Assembly: GCA_009823505.1 (NCBI GenBank)
Contig: VZQC01006595.1
Coordinates: forward strand, 1,256,293-1,320,292
Origin: Rhizomys pruinosus
Taxonomy: Eukaryota > Chordata > Mammalia > Rodentia > Spalacidae
DNA: 64,000 nucleotides
Reading direction: 5' to 3'
Under the pieces are notes generated by a model. The model worked only from the letters and a program-made list of their open reading frames with translations, was not told the DNA's origin and made no database searches. Below, piece after piece: positions 43,428 to 54,268 of the stretch. Numbering within the stretch: the first letter of the stretch is position 1; every line of letters starts with the position of its first letter. Position numbers and translations under genes: made by a program.

Positions 43428-44370
43428 GCACCTGGCTGCCCCCCATGGACTCCCGGGCAGCGCCCAGCCCGACAATGTGGAGTATATTATTATTATTATT
43501 ATTATGACTTTTTGTAAGAGACTGAGGCGACGCCACCGCTTTGCTGCTGCCACCCTGGGCTGGACTGGAGGGTGGGCATGCTGCCTCCCACACACGCACG
43601 GGCAGAGCCCCAAGGCTGGTGGGCAGGGCAGATGGACTGGAGGAGGGTGCCTCAGAAGGGGGCCACCAGACTTGGAGTCATGTCTGGTTGCTGAATGGGA
43701 TCAGAACTGCTCCCTCTTCCTCTCACCACAGAACCACTGCCAAAGTAGAGATGGGCTGCCCATGGGCAGTCCTCATTCCTGGGAGCCAACCTCAGCTTAC
43801 CACTTGGTGCCTCACTGTTGACCCCAATGAGGGGTGTTGCAGTGGCCTGGGCCACTGCCCTATGCTGGGAGCAGAAGGCAGCTCACTCTTCCCCACCAGC
43901 CACTTCCCAGCTCCCTAAACTGCCACCTAGCCAGGAGCCCCTCGTCCCTGGCAGCCTCCCCTCCCACCCCGCCCCTCCACCTGCATTTCCCCACTACACC
44001 CCGCCACACGGCCCAGGGCCCTGCCCATGGAGCTGCAAGGGAAAGCAACTCTTCTCCGAGCTGCTAGGAAGAGCCCAGCAATGAGGAACCCCACACTAGG
44101 CCACACTCCCCACCCTTCTGGAGATGAAGGACCAGGGCGTGGGGGAGCTGGGTCAGGAGACCAGTGCCTTGGTGGGGGTGGCTGAGACCCTTGACTGGGA
44201 AAAAGAGGAGGGCGATGCCAGCTCTGCCCATCTGGAAGCCTGAGGACCCAACTGGTGGTAAGCAGGCCCAGACTGTGGCTGTTGGGCCACCTGGCCTCGG
44301 GTCGTAAAGGGGATCCCCCTGTGGTCTTTGTCTTGATTTTCTTAATAAACGGTGCTACCCCCGCCAGGGG
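43428..44370 (+). other. Hspg2: Hspg2 3' UTR
   Basis: Unique GC-rich sequence continuous with the last exon, including a short ATT run at 43484-43505. Ends about 20 nt after the polyadenylation signal; the exact cleavage site is inferred. Confidence 0.85.
44344..44349 (+). promoter_or_regulatory. Hspg2: Hspg2 polyadenylation signal AATAAA
   Basis: Canonical AATAAA 917 nt after the stop codon, followed by GGTGCTACCC and a G/T-rich stretch near 44370-44400. Confidence 0.85.
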
Positions 44371-44612
44371 TCTCCTGTATCTTTGATGAGGGCTTGACTC
44401 CAGGGTGCTAGGGGTGGAGGGCAAAACAGGGCTTCTGAACTCTGGAAGAGAAGCCTCAGATAGTCTTCCTGAGCAAGGAAGGTCGCCTGAGCATGGAGCC
44501 TTCCCTCACCCAGCACAGCACCCACAGGACCCATGTCTACACACACTCTGTTTTGAGAGCACACTCCATCAGAAGCAGACAGATGAATTTGTATCTTTTC
44601 ACAGTGTCACCA

Positions 44613-44618
44613 TTTATT
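44613..44618 (-). promoter_or_regulatory. Ldlrad2: Candidate Ldlrad2 polyadenylation signal
   Basis: Reverse complement of TTTATT reads AATAAA. On the minus strand it is followed about 60-80 nt on by a GTGTGTGTAG element near 44535-44555. It would give a long 3' UTR ending about 225 nt from the Hspg2 end. A plus-strand AATAAA lies at about 44626-44631, so the spot has signals on both strands. Confidence 0.35.
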
Positions 44619-44714
44619 AAATGACAATAAATCCATAAGCTATGTCAGTGTCATTGGCCACAACTCACCAGGTACCACTGGCCTCACTTGGCAGATACGG
44701 CCCTTACCATTCAC

Positions 44715-46860
44715 AGGTTCTTTCTGCAGCCCAGATGGCCTGGAACTCACTGTGTAGACCAGACTGGCCTTGAACTCACAGAGATCCACCTGCCTCTTCC
44801 CCCCTTGAGTGCTGGGATTAAAGGCGTGCGCCACCATGCCCAGCTCATTCCAGTCTTAATGACTAGTTTTAACTCTAAGACCACACATGATACATGGTAC
44901 TTCTCACAGGCATGTCTATGTACCTACATGTCTACACATATGTGTTGCACAGAATGACTACAAGACAGCTAAGAGGCCTCACTGAAGGCAAGCACAGACT
45001 CACATCGCCATGGTGGCTAGATAGGAGCAGCCCAGCCTCAACATGCCCAGCCGTAGGGCTGGGTCCCAACAGATAGCTGTTCAAGCCAAGCAGGAGATTT
45101 GCCAGGCAAAAGGCCCCAGGGTAGGACACTGTCTGATGGCCTGGTGATGGGCTTCTGGTGGCCACTGCACCCTCTGTGATCAAAGAGAGGAGGTTGTGAC
45201 ATCTCATTCATTGGACTGATATATTCCTGGCCTTTTTCTTTTTGGTTTTTGTTTTGTTTATTTACTTGTTTATTTACTTACTTGTTTGTTTATTGAGCAT
45301 ATTCCCTGCATGCATGTCAGTGCACCCATGTCATTGCAATGCCTGCGGAGGTCAGAAGCGAGCATCGGATCCCCTGAAACTGAGAGTTATGGACAGGTGA
45401 CGGTCGCCATGTGGGTGCTGCAAACTGAACCCAGGTCCTGTGCAACAGCAGCCAGTGCTCTTAACGGCTGACCATCTCTCCAGCCCCTGCTTTCGTATAG
45501 ACAAGATCTCACTGAACAGCCCGGGTTAACCTTAAACTCAGGCTAATCCTTTTGCCCCAGCACTCAAGAGGTAAAGGCAGGTGGATCTCTGTGAGTTCAA
45601 GGCCAGCCTAGTCTACATAGTGAGTTCCAGGACAGCTGGAGCTACAGGGAGACCCTGTCTCAAAAAGACCAAAAACAATGTTTTATTTATTTGTATTTTA
45701 TTTTAAATGTACAAGTGTATTGCCTGCATGTATGGAAGTGTACCCATGTCATTCAATGCTGAAGGAGTTCAGAAGAGTGTTGACAGTTGTTAGCCACCAT
45801 GTGGGTGCTGGGATTTCAAACCTGAGTCCTCTGCAAGAGGACTTTTGTCCTCATTGCTTTTAACTGCTAAGCCATATCTCTAGTCCCTATTTACTTTCAT
45901 TTTATGTCTATAAGTATTTTGCATGCATATATATAAGAACACCAGTATCATGCAATGCCCATAGAAGCCAGAAGATGGCACTGGGACCGGAGTTATGGAT
46001 GGATCTTAGCTACCATATTGGTGTTGGGACCAAACCTGTGTCCTGTGGAAGAGCAGTGAGCCATCTCTCCAGCCCTAGGCACATTTTTTTATTGTTTTTC
46101 TTTTCTTTTTTTCTTCCTTTCTCTTTTATTTTTTGTCAGTCTCATGTAAGCTGGCTTTGAATTTGCTATGTATTCAGGGCTGACTTTGAACTCCTAATGT
46201 CCCTGCCTCTTTCTCCAGAGTGGTGGACATGTACATGCCACCACACCATACCCAGTTTAATGAGGTGCTGGGCATCAAACCCAGGGTTCGTCATGCTAGG
46301 CAAGCACTCTACCAACAGAGCCACATTCCCAGCCCTTGATGAGCCCATTGTGTCCTATTTAATTTCATTTGATAGGTGATATTTGGTCTATGCATTTTTT
46401 TTTTTTTTTTTGGTCTTTTCGAGACAGGGTCTCCCTGTAGTCCCAGCTGTCCTGGAACTCACTCTGTAGACCAGGCTGGCCTTGAACTCTCAAAGATCCA
46501 CCTGCCTCTGCCTCCCGAGTGCTAGGATTAAAGGCGTGCTCCACCATGCCCTGTGGTCTATGCATGTTATTTATCAGTCTGGACCCTATTGTTTACACTG
46601 TGTGGTGTTATTTACTAGAAGAATAACAAGATGGTAGTGTCTCTCTGCACTTCAGCCAGACCCAACTGCTGTTATTAAAAAAATGGAGTTAGCCAGGCGT
46701 GGTGGCACACGCCTTTAATACTAGCACTCGGGAGGCAGAGGCATGTGGATCTTTGTGAGTTCAAGGCCAGCCTGGTCTACAGAGCGAGTTCCAGGACAGT
46801 TGGGGCTACAGGGAGACCCTATCTCGAAAAGACCAAAAAAAAAAAAAAAAAATGGAGTCA
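44715..46860. mobile_element. SINE cluster downstream of Hspg2
   Basis: B1 (-) 44715-44850; B2/B3 (-) 45240-45485; B1 (+) 45550-45675; B2/B3-like (-) 45682-45890 and 45890-46075; B1/ID-like (-) about 46110-46335; B1 (-) 46395-46555; B1 (+) 46690-46850. 44855-45230 and 46560-46680 are unique. If Ldlrad2 ends near 44600 this is its 3' UTR; otherwise intergenic. Confidence 0.65.
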
Positions 46861-47378
46861 TTCAGGGCAAGGCTCATCCTAAAAGCTACTGTTCTGAACA
46901 ATGGAGGGTAACTCTGGATGTGTGCTGGTTGTTTTACATCTATGACCCTCACCCCATTTGGGAGGCAGGGCTTGGCCTATATCTCAGAAAGGCAGACTGA
47001 GACTCAAAGAACTGAATGACCTATCCCAGGTCAGCCAGCCAGGATGGTTTAGAGCCCAGGCCTATTGGATCTCAGAGCCCACTCAGCTGAAAGCTACAGC
47101 CCTCTAGGATTGACCTGCCTGGTTCTGGAAGGCTGGCCAGTTCAGCCACAGCTTCCCAGGAGCCACTGGGTCAGGACAAAAGTAACAGGTGTTGCAGGCT
47201 GTGTAGCATCTGAGCCAGAGCCTGTGGGTACTTGGATGCCTGGCCAGCGGCTTAGGCAGCAGCCGCAGCACCAGAGCAGGCCAGTGGATGTCAGCAACAA
47301 GAAGGAAGCCAAAGCCACCCACCAGAGCCAGGGGCCTGTAGGAGGAATGAGAATTCAGTCTCTGTCTAGCACCTGGAC

Positions 47379-47429
<51 letters not shown>

Positions 47430-47902
47430 TGTGCATTTGGAAGAGAGACAGACATCAGGTATCCTCCTCTATCTTTCCTCCACTTTTTTACAGGTGCTTT
47501 TTTAAAAATATGTGTATGAATGTATTGTCTGCATGTAGGTTTGTGCACCTGTGTTGTGCAATGCCTCGGAGGTCAGAAGTGGGTGTCGATTCCCCTGGAA
47601 CTGGAGTTGGAGTTACAGACGGTTCTCAGCCGCCATGGTGCTGGGGATCGAACCCAGGTCCTCTGCAAGAGCAGTCGGTGCTCTTAACCGCTAGGCCATC
47701 TCTCAAGCCCTTTACAAGTGCTTTTATATGGTGTTGTGGGGTAGGGTACGTGTGGATGTGTGGAAATTAGAGGACAACTTTGTGGAGTTTTATCTTTCCT
47801 TTCTCCTTTACATGAGTTCTGGAAATTGAACTCATGTTGCCAGGCTCACAGAACACCTGTACCAACTGAGGTATCTTGCCATTCCTCTACCTTTGTGTGT
47901 GT

Positions 47903-47943
<41 letters not shown>

Positions 47944-47994
47944 GCATATGTGTATGTTTGTATGTGTGTGGCACTCATGTGTGCATGTGTGTGC
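46860..47994. repeat. MIR, (GT)n microsatellites and B2/B3 SINE
   Basis: A MIR-like stretch lies at about 46925-47065. (GT)n tracts lie at about 47381-47432 and 47896-47942. B2/B3 (-) lies at 47505-47712 and a B4-like fragment near 47720-47890. The open frames over the GT runs are artefacts. Confidence 0.75.
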
Positions 47995-48425
47995 TTATGT
48001 GTAGAGGCCCACGGCTGACACTGGTACTCTCCCTTCATCACTCCTCTCTTTGCCATCTTGTTTTTTGAGGCAGAGTCTCTCACTACACTGCTCGCCAACT
48101 GCACTACACTGACTGGCCAGCAAGCCCCAGGGAGCCTTCTGTCTCTTCCTCCCTAGTACTAGGATCACAAACACGCACTGCCTGGCTCTGCATTTTCCTG
48201 ACTGAGACAACACCCCAACTCCAACAATCACCCATTTGGAGGTTGTCACCCAGAGCCATCTACCTTTAATCACTTCTTTCTGTCTGGCGGGGGACCTGCC
48301 TGCTGAGGTGCTCCTCTCCACTGCAATCTGGGGGACTTCTGCAAAGCCAAGAGCTGGGAGAAGAGTCGGGGTCTTCAGAGTGTCTTCTTCCGTTCTCCCC
48401 ATCTGCCTGGAGACCACAGAGGGAC
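47995..48425 (-). CDS. Ldlrad2: Ldlrad2 exon 4: C-terminal tail (end uncertain)
   Basis: Acceptor CTGCAG ends at 48426. 48425-48265 encodes a Ser/Thr/Pro-rich tail with PQIAVERSTSAGRSPARQ, like the human C-terminus (WIAAERSS, AGRDP). Beyond 48265 the frame stays open for 89 codons of unrelated sequence to a stop at 47995-47997. In the next frame a TGA lies at 48246-48248, close to where the human protein stops. A GTAGAT at 48264 could also be a donor to a further exon. Confidence 0.55.
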
Positions 48426-51400
48426 CTGCAGTGGGCAGCTACGAGGACACCGAGAACTCCTATTCTGGGGCCCCTTGCTGTGTCATAACAAGACCTCTGA
48501 GAATGTGCTTTGTAGTGCTTCCATTTTACACATGAGGGAAATAAGACAAGAAAAGCTGTAAGTCCTGGCCAAGGTGAAGGCTAGACCTCAGCTAACTCAT
48601 CAGACTAGCTTCTGATCCAGGGGTTTATATTCGAAGCCACCTCGCATGGACATGACCCAGCCGAGCAGGTTTTTTTGCAGCAAGCACCATGTTCTGTGCT
48701 GGGCATTTTACTGACAGTACTTACATTTTAGGACAGCTCTTCAAGGCCAAGTGTAGTCGCCCCACTGTACTCATAAGGAAATTGAGGCAAAGAGATCTTT
48801 ACTCCTCCAATCGTTTAACTGATATTTCTTTTTTTTATTATTTTATTTATTTCTGTATATGTATGAATGTACTGCCTGCATGCAAGTCTGTGCACCCATG
48901 TCGTGCAACGCCACGGAGGTTAGAAGAGGGTGTCGGATTCCCCTGGAACTGGAATTCTCCTGGAATTGGAGCTTCAGACGGTTCTTGGCCGCCATGTGGG
49001 TGCTGGGGATCGAACCCAGGTCCTCTGTAAGAGTGGTCGGCGCTCTCAACCCCTAGGCCATCTGTCCAGCCTCTTAACTGATATTTCTTAAACATCTGTC
49101 ATCTCCTAACAAATGAGGGAATATCTGACAGACAGGTCCCCAGATCCCATTAAGCAGAACATCCCTGCTTTTGAAAAGGTCTCAGGCCACAAAGAGCTGG
49201 ATGAGACCCTCCCCTGTTGTTTTGGCCCTCAAACCGTTGGTCTCTAAACTGACTGCCCCTGTGGCCCTCCTGCTGCATGCGGCTACCATGCCCAGCCCCT
49301 GCCTAGGAGACTGACATTAGAGCCAGCCTTCCCACTTGGTTGTTCAGCTGGGACCTTAACTGATCCCCATCACTGACCTCTGCAGCTGGCTGGGGGCCGG
49401 GAGTCCTGGTCACTGCCATAACCACAATTGTCCATGTCCCGGGCATCACACAGCAGACTCCAGGGCATACACCTGCCGTTCCAACAGCGAAAGTAGGTTC
49501 CACAAGAACCTGGGGTAGAAAAGGAAACCTGGAGGTGAGGTCCTGGAACAGATCTTACAACACTGTGGTCCCACAGTTATAAAACAGCGTGGGATGGGGC
49601 TGGAGAGATGGCCTAGCTGTTAAGAGCGCCAACTGCTCTTGCAGAGGACCAGGTTTGATCCCCAGCACCCACGTGGCGGCTGAGAACTGTCTTTGACTCC
49701 AGTTCCAGGGGAATCTGATGCCCTTTTCTGACCTCCACAGCATTGCATGACACAGATGCACAGACCTACATGCAGACAGTACATTCATACACATAAAAAA
49801 TAAATAGCCGGGTGTGGTGGCACGTGCCTTTAATCCTAGCACTTGGGAGGCAGAGGCAGGCGGATCTTTGTGAGTTCAAGGCCAGCCTGGTCTACAGAAT
49901 GAGTTCCAGGACAGCTGGGACTACAGGGAGACCCTGTCTCGAAAAGACAAATAGATAAATAAACAAAAATAAAAATAAATAAATAAAATTTAAAAAAAAG
50001 AAAACTGCGTGGAGATCAGGACAGAACTGGGGTCAATGCAAAAGAGGGCAGCGGGTTATTTCCTGGGGAGAAACCTGTGCGACCTCCTTCATGATGATGA
50101 GCACAGTGATGACCGATGATGGTGGTAGTAATGGTAGTGATGGTGATGATGGTGATAGTGATGGTGGTGATGATGGTAATGATGATGGTGGTGGTGGTGG
50201 TGGTGGTGATGGTGATGGTGGTGGTGGTGATGGTGGTAATGATGGTGGTGGTGGTGGTGATGGTGATGGTGATGGTGATGGTGGTGGTGGTGATGGTGGT
50301 AATGATGGTGGTGATGATGATGGTGGTGGTGGTGGTGATGATGGTGGTGGTAGTGGTGATGATGGTGATGGTGGTGGTGGTGGTGGTGGTGGTGGTGATG
50401 ATGATGGTGATGGTGGTGATGGTGATGATGATGGTGGTGCTGGTGCTGGTGATGATAGTGATGGTGGTGGTGGTGATGTTGGTGATGGTGATGGTGATGG
50501 TGGTGATGGTGGTGATGATGATGGTTGTGGTGATGATGGTTGTGGTGGTGATGATGGTGATGGTAGTGGTACGGTAGCTAATACTTAGAGTGAGTTCCTA
50601 TTTTGTGATAAACATGATTCCACACAATATTTTTTAAGATAGTCTCATGTAGCCCAGAGTGTAACCAAACTCACACTGTAGCCAAAGATGACCTTGAACT
50701 TCTCATTCTCCTGCCTCTACCTCCCAAGTACTGTGATTACAGATTTTACCACCATGCCTGGTCTATGCTATGCTATGCTATGCTGGAGATAAACCCAGGG
50801 CCTTAGACATGCTAAACAAGCAGCCTACGAGCTGAGCTACATCCTAGCCTCTTAAATATTAATTTTTACATTTACTTATTTACATGTACATTTGTGTATG
50901 TGTGTGGGGTATATATAAGCCACAGAGTGGGGGGGTATAGATTAGAGGACAACCTGAGGTAGTCGATTCTCTCCTTCCCCCATGTGGGTCACAAGGACTG
51001 AACTCAGGTAGTTAGATGTAGTGGCAAGCACCCTGACCACAGAGCCATCTTCCCAACCCTAACTTAACATTTTCAAATTACTTATTTGTTTAAAGACAGA
51101 GTCTCCTAATGTGGCCCAGGAAAGTCTCAAATTCTCTATCCCCTCTACTTCAACTTCCAAAGGTCGAGATTGCAGGGATGCCCCACCATGCCTGTGTTTT
51201 AGCCCAGCTGGCCTGGAACTCCATCTATAGGCCAGGCTGGCCTTGAATGCACAGAGATTAAAGGCATGCACCACCACACCCAGCTTAATTTTGGGGGGGG
51301 GGCTCTTTTTGAGACAGGGTCTCTCTGTAGCCCCAGCTGTCCTGGAACTCACTCTGTAGACCAGGCTGGCCTTGAAATCACAGAGATCAGACTGCCTCTG

Positions 51401-53181
51401 CCTCCCAAGTGCAAGGATTAAAGGCGTGCGCCACCAAGCCCAGCTTAATTTCTTTCTTTCTTTTTTTTTTTTAGTACTTTTGAGACAGGGTCTCCCCAGC
51501 TGCCTGGAGCTTGCTATGTAGACCAGGCTGGCCTTGAACTCACAGAGATTCACCTGCCTCTGCCTCCTAAGTGCTGGGATTAAAGACATGTGCCACCACG
51601 CACGGCAGGGCTTAATTTCTTCTAAAAAAATTTTATGCCGGGCATGGTGGCACATGCCTTTAATCCCAGCACTTGGGAGGCAGAGGCAGGTGGATCTCTG
51701 TGAGGTCAAGGCCAGCCTGGTCTACATAGCAAGCTCCAGGCCAGCTGGGACTAAAGGGAGACCCTGTCTCAAAAAGACAAAAAAAATTAGTTTTATGTAT
51801 ATGAGTCTATTGTCTACATATGTGTAAGTGGTGTACCCATGTCATACAATGCTATGGAAGTCAGAAGAGAGCATTGGATCCCCTGGAACTAGAGTTATAG
51901 ACAGTGGTTGTTAGCTGCTATGTGGGTGCTGAGAATCAAACCCAGGTCCTTTGCAAGAACAGCCAGTGCTCTTAACTGCTGAGCCACCTCTCCAGCCACT
52001 ATTTTAGATTTAAGAAGACCGAAGCACAGGAAGGTTAGGTCACCTGAGTGTTAGATTCATTTTGAGGAGAGACTGGGTACAGAGAGGAGAAAATGTCAGG
52101 ACTTGGATGAAAAGGTTTATTTCAGGCACGGCGGCTGGCCTGCCTGTGTCAGGATTAGGATGACCAGCATTAGAATATCTCCAAATGGCAGTTGTTGTTG
52201 TTTTTTTATGTGTATGAGTGTACTGTCTGCATGTAGGTTTGTGCACCCGTGTCGTGCAATGCTGCGGAGGTCAGAAGAGGGTCTCGGATTCCCCTGGAAC
52301 TGGAGTTCTCCTGGAGTTGGAGTTACGGATGGTTCTCTCCCAAGTCTGGTAGACAAGCTGGCAAATGAAGCATCATATGCTGTGGATAGAAGCTAGCTTC
52401 AGAGTAATCCCAAAATTTGGGAGGTAGAGGCAGGAGGATTAGGAGTTCAAGGTCATCCTTGGCTACATAGTAAGATCAAGACCAGACTATGTTACATAAG
52501 ACCCTGACTCAAAAAATAAAAACAAAAACAAAAACACTGGGTGTGGTAGCACATGCCTTTGAACCCAGCACTCACAGGACACAGAGGCAAGCAGATCTCT
52601 GTGTGTTCAGGGCCAGGCTGGTCTAACATAGCAATTCCAGGCTAGCCGGGGCTACATACATATACCAAATAAATTAATAATAAAGCCAAGCTTGGTGACC
52701 TTTAATCCCAAAACTCAGGAGACAAGGTAGGTGGATTTCTGAGTGAGCCTGGTCTACGTAGTGAGTTTCAGACCTCCTCTCAAAGAAAAAGCTCAGAGGC
52801 CTGGCCAGTCAGACTCCATTTTCTGGCCATGGGAATGGACACCTGACCTACTAGACAATCAGACCTGGCCCCAGAACCTTGCTAGGGACTTAAGAAGGAC
52901 TGGGGAGATGGTCCCCAGTGGGTAAGCACTGCCCAGGCCTGACTACCCGAGTTCAGAGCCCCAGAGCCCATGAAAAGCCCAGTGCAGTAAAGCAAGCATC
53001 TGTAATCCCAGCATGTCTGTTCAGGAAGAGGGGAGCGTGAAACAGAAACCCACACCGCCCAAACAAGGCATCAAGAATTCCACTTCTCAGAGGACCCTGC
53101 CTGCCTGAGTGTATTTTGGTGCAGAGGCCTAGCCTTGGCTTTCAGCAGACCTGGCTGGCAGGTTGATGCAGACAAAGGAGC

Positions 53182-53233
<52 letters not shown>

Positions 53234-54230
53234 ATAGGCACAAGGTAGTATTGCTGAGATGTGTGACAATGTGGGGGAAAGATAGGTACGTGTGCAAGGT
53301 GTGTGTGCACACCTTCGAGTCCAATGTGTGAGATGTGCATTGGTTTGCAGGTGGATGCTACACTGTGGGAATCGGGGAGTCCTGTGTGAATGTCCTTCTT
53401 CGGTGGGGTGTGTCAGGGGCTAGAAGGAAACAAGACTTGTAGGTAGCTTATCCCTCTCTGGAACCCCATGGCCTTGTCACCAGCCCTGGCCTCCTTTTCC
53501 CTGGCCCCTTATGCCCCCTTCCTGTCCTCCAAGCGCCCCCTCCCTGCTCTGTTTGCTCTGAGGCCTCACCCTGATCTTCATCCCGGACGCACCAAGCCAG
53601 AAAGAGGTGACCTCGCCCTCGAAGTCCACGCGGGGCTGGCGACCCCGAGTGACCAGGCGTAAGCCAAAGGAGGGTCCAGAGGAAGTGACTGGGGCAGGGA
53701 TGGTCAGGCCGCAGGTGGGGGGCCCCAGGGCCCGGGGCGCCCCCTCAGGGCCGTCGTAGAACTGCAGGTAGGAGCCAGGGGCACACGGGTCTGCGGGCGA
53801 GGAGGCGTTGAGTGCGGGGGTCCCAGGAGTCGCAGGTATCTGGCTGTAGACCAGGAAGAAGCGGAACTGGAAGCGGATCCTGTCGCCCGGGGCCGCGGCG
53901 TGCACCCACAGCCCGCAGTCCGTGTCCGGAGTCACTAAGTAAAACCTGCGCGATTCGGAGTGCGAGCGCAGCCGCAGCGCGTCCCCCCGCCACGTGTGCC
54001 CGCACAGGCCGGCTGGGTCAGCTGCAGGGAGAGCACGGCGGGGTCACCATCCCAGGCACGCAGGCCAGTCGCCAGGGTGAGTTTCTGTGAGTGCTATGAC
54101 TTAATTCAAAGTCACGACCCCTTAACCAAAGCTTTACATACTAGCTTCAGCCCTCAGGATGGTGGTATCTGGAGGCTGAGGCAGGATGGTGGGTTGAGGT
54201 TAGCCTGGGCTACACATCCAGCTTTTGTCA

Positions 54231-54268
<38 letters not shown>

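Larger units (their letters stand above)
49510..53592 (-). other. Ldlrad2: Ldlrad2 intron 2, repeat-rich
   Basis: B2/B3 (+) 49594-49800; B1 (+) 49805-50000; (GATGGT)n region 50087-50575; B1-like (-) 50640-50760; ID-like (-) 50785-50850; B4-like (-) about 50855-51060; B1 (-) 51080-51200, 51205-51290, 51298-51450 and 51478-51605; B1 (+) 51637-51788; B2/B3 (-) 51790-52005 and 52198-52340; B1-like (+) 52395-52515, 52535-52670 and 52685-52770; (GT)n 53185-53231. About 53240-53590 is unique. Confidence 0.7.

Noticed and set aside
50091..50588. 165- and 153-residue open frames, Asp/Gly-rich and Val/Met-rich
   Set aside because: Both are readings of the same GATGGT satellite.
51059..51709. 216-residue minus-strand open frame
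   Set aside because: Composed of several B1 SINEs; the translation shows standard B1-derived peptides.
53560..53592. GTGAGG as the Ldlrad2 exon 2 donor, giving a GMKIR tail
   Set aside because: The earlier GTGCGT at 53592 gives the correct phase and the SCGTYF junction seen in the human protein.
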